Below are positions 32,037-38,812 of a DNA stretch of 64,000 bases, one piece after another. The notes beneath the pieces are model-generated. The model was given only the letters and a program-made list of their open reading frames with translations. It was not told the origin of the DNA and did not search any database. The position numbers were made by a program, and so were the translations under genes. The DNA comes from Sphingomonas sp. GTDB taxonomy: Bacteria; Pseudomonadota; Alphaproteobacteria; Sphingomonadales; Sphingomonadaceae. How positions within the stretch are numbered: the first letter of the stretch is position 1; every line of letters starts with the position of its first letter. The stretch is taken from contig NZ_JAIXHL010000003.1 in NCBI RefSeq assembly GCF_030145815.1, positions 208,807-272,806 of the forward strand, in the 5' to 3' direction.

Positions 32037-33001
32037 GATGGCATGTCCTCCTGATTGTCTCGGATGATGCAACGAAAGCCGATATGGCTGGTCGAGCTGT
32101 CCACCGACTGCGGGTGGCGTGCGGCTGGCCGATAGCGCTGGCAGTAATTGGGGGCGCAAAGATGCGATCCGCCCTTGATCACCTTGCGGCCGATCGGGAC
32201 GTGCGGGGTGCAGGGATCGAGGCTTCCGCGCTCGCTGCCGCCGCGCGGGTTGGACGGCACGCAACAACTACCGGCAGGCTTCTGTTCGGGCTGGTGCAGC
32301 GCATACCAGTCCGCAGTCCATTCCCAGACATTGCCGATCATGTCGAACAGGCCATAGCCATTGGGCGGGTAGGTGCCGACCGGGGAGGTGCGCAGAAACC
32401 CGTCGGTCAGCAGGTTCTGATGCGGAAACGCGCCCTGCCAGAAATTGGCCAGCATCGCGCCCTGTGGCGCCAGTTCGTCGCCCCAGGCATAGTCGCTGCG
32501 ATCAAGCCCGCCGCGCGCGGCAAATTCCCACTCGGCCTCGGTCGGCAGCGCCTTGCCCGCCCAGTCGGCATAGGCCTGTGCGTCCTCATAGGCGATATGC
32601 ACGACGGGATGGTCCCACAAATCGTCCAGCGTGCTGTCCGGGCCGTGCGGATGGCGCCAGTCGGTGCCGAAGCTGAATTCCCACCAGCGCGCAAAATCGC
32701 GCAGGTCGACCGGGCCGCGCGTCGGCATGAACAGGAGCGAGCCGGGCTTGGCGAGTTCGGGGGGCATGCCGGGATAATCGGCCGGGTCCGGCGCGATTTC
32801 GGCGAGCGTGCGGTGCCCCGTCGCGTCCACGAACCTGGCGAAATCGCGGTTGGTGACGGGCGTCTCGTCGATCCAGAAGCCATCGACCCGCACCTGCCGG
32901 ACGGGCTGTTCCTCAGGGTAAAATCGGTCCGATCCCATGGCGAAGACGCCGCCCGGAATATGCCGCATGGCTTCGGTCGATGGGGCGCTGATCTCATTCA
33001 T
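32033..33001 (-). CDS. Formylglycine-generating enzyme (SUMF1 family)
   Basis: FGE oxidises the active-site Cys of sulfatases to formylglycine. The 322-residue protein has the FGE-sulfatase fold signatures (IPGGVFAMGS, LPTEAEWEFAARGG, GNVWEWTADWY) and ends with KGGSHLCAPNYCQRYRPAAR, where Cys282 and Cys287 have the spacing of the copper-binding pair Cys336/Cys341 of human FGE. The ATG at 33001 is preferred over a TTG nine codons upstream. Its only visible partner, the coupled sulfatase, is a pseudogene. Confidence 0.88.
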   Translation of the reverse strand: MNEISAPSTEAMRHIPGGVFAMGSDRFYPEEQPVRQVRVDGFWIDETPVTNRDFARFVDATGHRTLAEIAPDPADYPGMPPELAKPGSLLFMPTRGPVDLRDFARWWEFSFGTDWRHPHGPDSTLDDLWDHPVVHIAYEDAQAYADWAGKALPTEAEWEFAARGGLDRSDYAWGDELAPQGAMLANFWQGAFPHQNLLTDGFLRTSPVGTYPPNGYGLFDMIGNVWEWTADWYALHQPEQKPAGSCCVPSNPRGGSERGSLDPCTPHVPIGRKVIKGGSHLCAPNYCQRYRPAARHPQSVDSSTSHIGFRCIIRDNQEDMPS

Positions 33002-33327
33002 CGCAGGCTGGTCCGCTGTTGGTCGCAACGGTCATGCGCTGCTGAGGCGGACCTTATCACCGCAGCTGCTCCAGTCCGCAAAGGGGGATCGACGGGGCTG
33101 TCACCGATGAAGCCGTTTATCATGCGGATGCCACCAAAGCTGATCGTTTATTGCGATGTAGCGTCACCTATCGAAGCTTCGGCGATAGTCGCCCGCGTTG
33201 GGAGGCGCGATCGATAGGCCCCCAGCTTGGACGCCATAGTGGATGTCATAATGTGGAGCGCATGGTAGAGACGTGCGCACGTCCTTGCGCGGTGTCGCTG
33301 GCGGGAAGGCGCGTAACTGGAAGGTCC
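33002..33327. other. Divergent spacer between FGE and the RiPP cluster
   Basis: I see no gene or RNA here that I can support. The in-frame extension of the next gene to 33151 looks non-coding (Arg/Ser/Gly-rich). Promoters for the FGE gene and the RiPP genes must lie here, but I cannot point to clear boxes. Confidence 0.5.
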
Positions 33328-34542
33328 ATGATGTTCGCGGTCGCAGCGCAATCCCGGGTGGATGACGAAGTGCCCCTCCCCGGATTCGCGCCAGAGTTGC
33401 GGTTCGTCGTTGCGGCGGCGCGATTGGCGAGTGGCGGTGCGGCAGGGCCCACGCTGGACCGAGCTGGCGCCCAGGTACGCAATTGGGACATCGTGCATCG
33501 CGGGCTTGCGCATCATGGTCTGGTCGGTCTTGCCGTTCCCGGGCTGTTGCGCACGCGCGCGGTGCCGGCGGCGATGGCGGCGCTGTTGACGTCGGAGCAT
33601 GGCGCGCATGTCGTGGGCGTAATGCACCGGATGCGTGAGCTGGTGCGGATCGGGCGCGCGCTCGATGCGGCGGGAATCCGGCATCTGTTCATCAAGGGCA
33701 TTGCGCTGTCGGTTCAGCTGCATGCCGACCCACTTGTGCGGGGCGGGCGGGACATCGATGTGATGATCGAGCGATCGCGCCTCCGGGATGCCGAGCAAAT
33801 TCTGCGCGACTTGGACTATGAGCTGCCGATCCATGCGACCCCCGCCGATCCGGACGTAACCGAACCCGCCAAGGAAAGCGGTTGGGTGCATCGGGAGAGC
33901 CGCATCCTCGTCGAGCTGCACGATCGGTTGTGCGATAATCATGCGCTGTTGCCGTGGGATTTCGCGACATTGTGGGCGGAGCGCGAAACCGTGACGATCG
34001 GCGGGATGGCGGTGCCGACGATGGCGCGGCGGCGGCTGCCCGTCTATCTCGCGGTGCATGGCATTCGGCATGGCTGGCAGCGGATGTTGTGGCTGGTCGA
34101 TCTGGCGGCGGTGCTCGACACATCTGAAACCTGGGACGTTGCCCTCGACGATGCCGCCGCGCAGGGGCTGGAGGGCATGATGCTGCATGTCGGCTGGGCG
34201 CTGCATCACTGGCTCGGTCGGCCGGTGCCAGCCGAGATATCGGCGCGCGGGCGGCGGCGGGTCGATGTGCGGTTGCTCAACTGGCTGGTCGCACGGTTTC
34301 AGCACGGACCGGACTGGTATGAGACGCTGCCGCGCAATTCGGTGCGGCGCTTCATCGCCGGAAGCGTGTGGAGTCGGGCGATCACCTATATGATGAAGCC
34401 GTCCGGCGGGTTTTGGCGGCGTCAGCTCGCCTTCGATCTCAGCTCGCCGCAAGACCGCGCCGCATTCGCGCTACCCGATCGGCTGAACTGGCTTTATCCG
34501 CTGATCCGCCCGTTCGGCTGGGCGATCCGCCGCCTGCGTTGA
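33328..34542 (+). CDS. RiPP-cluster nucleotidyltransferase-fold protein
   Basis: The 404-residue protein belongs to the NTP_transf_5-type nucleotidyltransferases: FIKGIALSVQL (Lys123-Gly124) is followed by the metal motif GGRDIDVMIERS (Asp142, Asp144), and the C-terminal half is helical. Members beside peptide-modification genes may transfer nucleotides to peptide side chains. Starts at 33328 or 33331 both follow the Shine-Dalgarno GGAAGG. It is the first gene of the plus-strand arm and lies 16 bases before the HPr-kinase-like gene. The substrate is inferred from context. Confidence 0.8.
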   Translation: MMFAVAAQSRVDDEVPLPGFAPELRFVVAAARLASGGAAGPTLDRAGAQVRNWDIVHRGLAHHGLVGLAVPGLLRTRAVPAAMAALLTSEHGAHVVGVMHRMRELVRIGRALDAAGIRHLFIKGIALSVQLHADPLVRGGRDIDVMIERSRLRDAEQILRDLDYELPIHATPADPDVTEPAKESGWVHRESRILVELHDRLCDNHALLPWDFATLWAERETVTIGGMAVPTMARRRLPVYLAVHGIRHGWQRMLWLVDLAAVLDTSETWDVALDDAAAQGLEGMMLHVGWALHHWLGRPVPAEISARGRRRVDVRLLNWLVARFQHGPDWYETLPRNSVRRFIAGSVWSRAITYMMKPSGGFWRRQLAFDLSSPQDRAAFALPDRLNWLYPLIRPFGWAIRRLR

Positions 34543-34558
34543 TAAGCTTCGGAGCATC

Positions 34559-35536
34559 GTGACCCATTTCTACAGCTTTGGCGGCCTTCGGATCCGCTCC
34601 GCCATCGAACTCCCGAGCCTGGTCCTGGCCGACCCGGCGGATACGGGCTGGGCGGGTGAACTCGACCTGCGGGTCGAGGTCGGCGCCCCGGTCGAGCACG
34701 CCGAGGTCAGCTATGAATGGCGCAACGGGTATCGCATGCGGATCGGCGAGAGGGATGGACGCTGGCTGATCCGGTCGCGGTTCGAGGGGAGTTTCCTGAT
34801 CGACCGCGATGGGCGCGCCATGACCCTGATCGTCGACGCCTTGCCGCCCACAGTGGCAGCGATCGAGATCCTGTTGCGCCGCGTGCTGACGCGCGTGCCG
34901 ATGCTGCAGGGCGCGATTGCGATCCATGCCGCGTCGCTGGTGCAGGATGGCGGTGGCATGCTCTTGATCGGGCGATCGGGCGCAGGGAAATCGACGCTGT
35001 GCGCTGCGCTGACCGTGCGCGATCGCTGGCAGATCCTGGGCGACGATACCGCATTGCTGTGGCATCCCGACGCGCCGATGCTGGGGGCAGGGGCGAAGAG
35101 CGTGTGCCTGTGGCCGGATTCGCGCGACGGATTGGCGTTCGCCCCGAACATGGCGGTGCCGCTGGCCAGCGCGACAGGGAAGGGGCGGTCGCCGGTCGCG
35201 GCTGGTGATCCGCCGCCGTTGACGCCGCTGCGCGCACTCGTCTTCCTCGACCGCCGCGACACTGTTTCCGAGCCGCATCTGGAGCCGCTGGACATTGCCG
35301 AGTCGATGGCGCTGATCGTGCCACAGATCATCCATTTCAACCCGAGCGGCACAAGCGTCGCGGAGCGCATCCATGCCGTGTCCGGGCTGCGCAGCGTCTT
35401 GCAGGCGCGCCCGGCAGTTCGATTGGTGTATCCCAGCGATTATGCGGCATTGCCCAAGGTTGCAGCGATGCTCCGCAGGTTCCTGTCCGAGGTCGCGATT
35501 GCTTCGGCGCAGCAGTCAGCTAACGATGTCGCATGA
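34559..35536 (+). CDS. HPr-kinase/phosphorylase-like protein of the RiPP cluster
   Basis: The 325-residue protein has a Walker A loop GRSGAGKSTL at residues 138-147 and a GDDTALL acidic motif at 161-167, as in the HPr kinase/PEPCK-like fold. There is no HPr operon context. HPr-kinase homologues in lasso-peptide clusters (paeninodin type) phosphorylate the C-terminal Ser of the precursor, so it is probably a peptide kinase (family knowledge plus inference). It starts with GTG and overlaps the methyltransferase start by four bases. Confidence 0.82.
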   Translation: MTHFYSFGGLRIRSAIELPSLVLADPADTGWAGELDLRVEVGAPVEHAEVSYEWRNGYRMRIGERDGRWLIRSRFEGSFLIDRDGRAMTLIVDALPPTVAAIEILLRRVLTRVPMLQGAIAIHAASLVQDGGGMLLIGRSGAGKSTLCAALTVRDRWQILGDDTALLWHPDAPMLGAGAKSVCLWPDSRDGLAFAPNMAVPLASATGKGRSPVAAGDPPPLTPLRALVFLDRRDTVSEPHLEPLDIAESMALIVPQIIHFNPSGTSVAERIHAVSGLRSVLQARPAVRLVYPSDYAALPKVAAMLRRFLSEVAIASAQQSANDVA

Positions 35537-36588
35537 CCAACCGTATCGCGCAGCTCACCGCCTTGTTGCCCAAGGTGTCCGACGATCCCCGTGCGCTGAT
35601 CGCGATTGCGCGCCAGATGATCGCAGCCGGCGACCGGCCGCGCGCCGTTGCGCTGGCGGAACAGGTCCATGCGATGACCGGCGGCCGCGGCGAGGCCGGG
35701 GTGACCGCCGCCGAGATTTTGAGCGACGGCGTGTTCAGCTGGCACTTCGTCATTCCCCGCGACCGCGCGCGCAACGATGCGTATGAGCAGGCGTTGCTCC
35801 GCGCCATCCGACCCGGATGCCGCGTGCTGGAGATTGGGACCGGCACCGGGTTGCTGGCGATGATGGCGGCCCGTGCGGGCGCGACGGTTGTGACGTGCGA
35901 GGCCGACGCCGCCATCGCCTCGGCGGCACGCGATGTGATCGCAGCGAACGGCTATTCCGACCGCGTGACCGTGGTGAGCAAGCATTCGACGGACCTTGAT
36001 CCAACCCGCGACATGGGTGGGCTGGCCGACATTCTGGTGTCGGAGATCGTCAGCAACGACCTGCTGAGCGAAGGCGTTCTTGGCGCGCATGAGGATGCAG
36101 TTGCCCGGCTGCTTGCCCCCGATGGCGTGGTCATCCCCCCGCGCGGCACGATCCGCGTTGCGCTCGCCCGCGATCTGCGCGACCGCGCGCCGCGCCTCGG
36201 CGAAGCGAGCGGGTTCGATCTCAGCGCGTTCAACCGCCTCGCCGCGCCCAACGAGTTGGTCCGCGTCGGCATGGATCAGGTCGCGCTGTGCAGCGCGCCG
36301 GTCGATCTGTTCAGCTTCGACTTCGCTACCGCCGATCCACGCAAGCCCGAGCGCCGCGAACTCGACATTCCCTCACTCGGGGGGCGGATCGATGGTATCG
36401 TCCAGTGGATCGCATTGGAGATGGATGCCGTTGGGCGCTACGAGAATCGCCCGGAATCGGGGACGGCGTCTTGTTGGGGGGCGCTGCTGTGGCGGTTTCC
36501 CGAACCAGTCGATACGGAAAAGAGCGATACCGTCACGGTCGGCGGCGCACATGAGCGCGATCGTGTTCGGCTATGGGTATCGGATTGA
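35533..36588 (+). CDS. PRMT-like SAM-dependent methyltransferase of the RiPP cluster
   Basis: The 351-residue protein has SAM motif I VLEIGTGTGLLAMMAA (residues 98-113) and a protein-arginine-methyltransferase-type double-Glu loop, SEIVSNDLLSEG (Glu171 and Glu180, nine apart as in PRMT1). The C-terminal part is beta-rich like the PRMT barrel. It likely methylates a peptide, and both precursors have a single core Arg39. It overlaps the kinase gene by four bases (ATGA) and ends 50 bases before precursor 1. Confidence 0.82.
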   Translation: MTNRIAQLTALLPKVSDDPRALIAIARQMIAAGDRPRAVALAEQVHAMTGGRGEAGVTAAEILSDGVFSWHFVIPRDRARNDAYEQALLRAIRPGCRVLEIGTGTGLLAMMAARAGATVVTCEADAAIASAARDVIAANGYSDRVTVVSKHSTDLDPTRDMGGLADILVSEIVSNDLLSEGVLGAHEDAVARLLAPDGVVIPPRGTIRVALARDLRDRAPRLGEASGFDLSAFNRLAAPNELVRVGMDQVALCSAPVDLFSFDFATADPRKPERRELDIPSLGGRIDGIVQWIALEMDAVGRYENRPESGTASCWGALLWRFPEPVDTEKSDTVTVGGAHERDRVRLWVSD

Positions 36589-36638
36589 TTCCTGCTCGCT
36601 TGGGTGATAGTCTTAGCCCTCAATAAAAGGTGGGCATC

Positions 36639-36785
36639 ATGGATCAGCTTCCGCAGAACGAGCATACCGTCGCCCCGACGGAGGCCGAGGAATGGGTGAA
36701 GCCCGAGATCGCCAGCTTCCTTCCCGCAAAGGCAGCCGAGGGCATCGCCTATCGTCCGACCGACGGCCTCAGCAACCTGACCTGA
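36639..36785 (+). CDS. RiPP precursor peptide 1 (48 residues)
   Basis: A 48-residue precursor. Residues 1-17 form an acidic, variable leader start. Residues 18-48 (EWVKPEIASFLPAKAAEG then IAYRPTDGLSNLT) are almost identical to precursor 2. W19-V-K-P22-E-I24 resembles the YxxPxL leader motif bound by PqqD-type RREs. A core starting at Gly35 places Asp42 at position 8, which would allow a Gly1-Asp8 macrolactam with a six-residue tail. The Shine-Dalgarno AAAGGTGGG precedes the ATG. The absence of Cys makes a lanthipeptide unlikely. The exact core boundary is inference. Confidence 0.85.
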   Translation: MDQLPQNEHTVAPTEAEEWVKPEIASFLPAKAAEGIAYRPTDGLSNLT

Positions 36786-36843
36786 ACATGTTTCTGTTGT
36801 CCCTGGCGGATGACGAGCGTGAAACCCGACGCGGAGAATTATA

Positions 36844-36993
36844 ATGACCGAGCAGACGCCTCAGCCGCAGGAAATCGCATCCGAAGTGCGCGGTGAATGG
36901 GTAAAGCCCGAGATCGCCAGCTTCCTTCCTGCAAAGGCAGCCGAGGGTATTTCCTATCGCCCGACCGACGGCCTCAGCAACCTGACGCCCTGA
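36844..36993 (+). CDS. RiPP precursor peptide 2 (49 residues)
   Basis: A tandem paralogue of precursor 1, 58 bases downstream. Residues 18-48 differ only at A37S, plus an extra C-terminal Pro49. At DNA level the 31 shared codons carry seven base changes, six of them silent, so the peptide sequence is under selection. Residues 1-17 differ from precursor 1 except for the initiator Met. Shine-Dalgarno GGAG lies upstream. The core candidate is GISYRPTDGLSNLTP (residues 35-49). Confidence 0.85.
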   Translation: MTEQTPQPQEIASEVRGEWVKPEIASFLPAKAAEGISYRPTDGLSNLTP

Positions 36994-37052
36994 TCCAGGC
37001 GGCTTCCCCGTGCTCGATCGGCGCGGGGTCACCGGGATGATCCGTTGACTGA

Positions 37053-37913
37053 ATGTACCGCGTGATGACGGAGTCGGCTGGTCGCGCATCCTTGGTTGCG
37101 CCCTATGATCTGGCCTCGGCTGCTCATGACTATCCCATATGGGAGGGCCTGCCACGCCGGACGGTGTTGCTGTGCACCCACCCCCGATCGGGCAGCACCT
37201 TGCTCGGCGAAGCGCTCTACTTCGCGGGCGGGCTGGGCTGCCCGCTGGAATATTTCCATGCCGGCTTTCGCCCGTCCTTTGCGCGCCGCTGGGACGCGCC
37301 CAACTACGACAGCCTCAGCACGGCGGTGCGTCGGCATCGCACCACGTCCGACGGAACGATGGGGGTCAAGCTGTTCTGGCGTGACATTGAAGAAATCGCG
37401 CGGGACGCAGACCCCGAACTTGAGCGCTTCGCCAATATACCGCCATCCGATGTTCCCGCCGATTATTATGCAGCGCTGGCAGGTCATGTCGCGCGGCTGT
37501 TCCCCAACCCCAGCTTCATCCACCTATGGCGCGAGGACAAGTTGCGCCAGGCAGTCTCGGCGGTGCTCGCGGTCGAGACCGGACGCTGGCGATCGATCCC
37601 CGGTACGACGCAGGAGACGGCCCCTGCGACCGCGCCGTTCGATATCGAGCGGATCGAGCGCATCATGGGCTATTCGGATTTCTGTCACGGCCATTTCCGC
37701 AACCTGTTTGCAGCGATGGGTGTGACTCCGCACCGCCTGACCTATGAGGCGCTGACCGCCGATTATGCCGCGACGGTGCGCGCGCTGCTGCGCCATCTGG
37801 GCAGCACTGCCGATCCACAGACGCCGCGGATGCGACGCCAGGCGGATAGCGCGAGCGAGGCGATGGTGCTGCGCTATCTGCGCGAGCGGGCGATGCCGGT
37901 GCGGCGCGCCTAA
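37053..37913 (+). CDS. Stf0-type sulfotransferase of the RiPP cluster
   Basis: The 286-residue protein has the 5'-phosphosulfate-binding loop CTHPRSGSTLLGEAL (residues 41-55) typical of PAPS-dependent Stf0 sulfotransferases. The likely acceptor is a Tyr or Ser/Thr of the precursor; both cores have Tyr38. A second in-frame ATG exists four codons in. It lies 59 bases after precursor 2, and its TAA shares a base with the next ATG (TAATG). Confidence 0.83.
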   Translation: MYRVMTESAGRASLVAPYDLASAAHDYPIWEGLPRRTVLLCTHPRSGSTLLGEALYFAGGLGCPLEYFHAGFRPSFARRWDAPNYDSLSTAVRRHRTTSDGTMGVKLFWRDIEEIARDADPELERFANIPPSDVPADYYAALAGHVARLFPNPSFIHLWREDKLRQAVSAVLAVETGRWRSIPGTTQETAPATAPFDIERIERIMGYSDFCHGHFRNLFAAMGVTPHRLTYEALTADYAATVRALLRHLGSTADPQTPRMRRQADSASEAMVLRYLRERAMPVRRA

Positions 37914-38512
37914 TGGCTGCCCCGATCCTTCCATATCTGCGCTTCGACGCGTTTCTGGACGCGCCGACGCGTGCCGCGCTGCTCGATTGGACGCTGGCAA
38001 ATTCCGCGCGGTTCGTGCCCGCGCAGCTGATCCGTGGCGTGGTCAATCCCGATGTCCGCCGGTCACTGACGCTGCGCGACCTCGGCCCGCTGGCGGCGGT
38101 GCTCGATACCCGGCTACGCGAAGCGGCGCCGCACTGGTCGGCTAAGCTACGCGCGACGCCCTTCGTTACGAGCGAGGTGGAGTTGGAGTTAGCCGCGCAT
38201 AATGATGGCGCGCATTTCACGCTCCACACCGACACCTATGCAAGCAATCAGGTTGCACGGGGCGATCGGATGCTGAGCGCAGTCTATTATTTCCACCGCC
38301 AGCCGCGCGGGTTCGACGGGGGTGCGCTGCGCCTGCATCGTCTTGGTGCCAAGGCCGGTGACCCCGGGCTCGACATCGCGCCGGACGACAACAGCCTGGT
38401 CGTCTTCCCCTCCTGGGGGCCGCATGAGGTGATGCCGGTGCGCTGCCCGTCGGGCGACTTTGCGGATTCGCGGTTCGCCGTGAATTGCTGGATCTATCGC
38501 GCCCGGCTCTAG
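37913..38512 (+). CDS. 2-oxoglutarate/Fe(II)-dependent oxygenase of the RiPP cluster
   Basis: The 199-residue protein has a double-stranded beta-helix facial triad HxD...H: His105 and Asp107 in LHTDTY, His171 in WGPHEVMPV, and Arg187 in DSRFAVNCW as the 2-oxoglutarate anchor. It resembles the prolyl-4-hydroxylase branch. It may hydroxylate a residue of the peptide core (for example the Pro or the Asp ring residue), which is inference. It is coupled to the sulfotransferase gene by TAATG and overlaps the convergent PqqD gene by four bases. Confidence 0.85.
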   Translation: MAAPILPYLRFDAFLDAPTRAALLDWTLANSARFVPAQLIRGVVNPDVRRSLTLRDLGPLAAVLDTRLREAAPHWSAKLRATPFVTSEVELELAAHNDGAHFTLHTDTYASNQVARGDRMLSAVYYFHRQPRGFDGGALRLHRLGAKAGDPGLDIAPDDNSLVVFPSWGPHEVMPVRCPSGDFADSRFAVNCWIYRARL

Positions 38513-38802
38513 GCTGCGATTTCCAGCACGCCGCGTTCGATCAGGTCCGCGACAAACTCGGTTACATCGCTGCGGCAGGTTTCGGCATCGACCTTGTAGC
38601 TGGCCGCCATGTGGTCGGTCAGTGCGCCCAGCGTGTGCGGCTCCTCGACGAACGCCCAGATCTTGGCGGCGGTGCGGTTGAGCTGAAAGAAATAGCCCGA
38701 ATCGATGTCGAGCAGGATCGCGTCATCGGCAACATCCGCGCCGACCACCGCCGCCTTGCGTCGCAGGATCGTCGTCGCGTCGATTGTCACCGCCTGCACC
38801 AT
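38509..38802 (-). CDS. PqqD-like leader-binding protein 1
   Basis: A 97-residue RRE protein of the PqqD family: beta strands (VADDAILLDIDSGYFFQLN) and a helix (RTAAKIWAFVEE), ending in a helical region. PqqD binds precursor leaders and hands them to modifying enzymes. It is the last gene of the minus-strand set pqqD2-asnB-like-pqqD1, ten bases after the cyclase gene. Which of the two PqqD copies binds which enzyme cannot be told. Confidence 0.85.
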   Translation of the reverse strand: MVQAVTIDATTILRRKAAVVGADVADDAILLDIDSGYFFQLNRTAAKIWAFVEEPHTLGALTDHMAASYKVDAETCRSDVTEFVADLIERGVLEIAA

Positions 38803-38812
38803 GTCGTCACCC

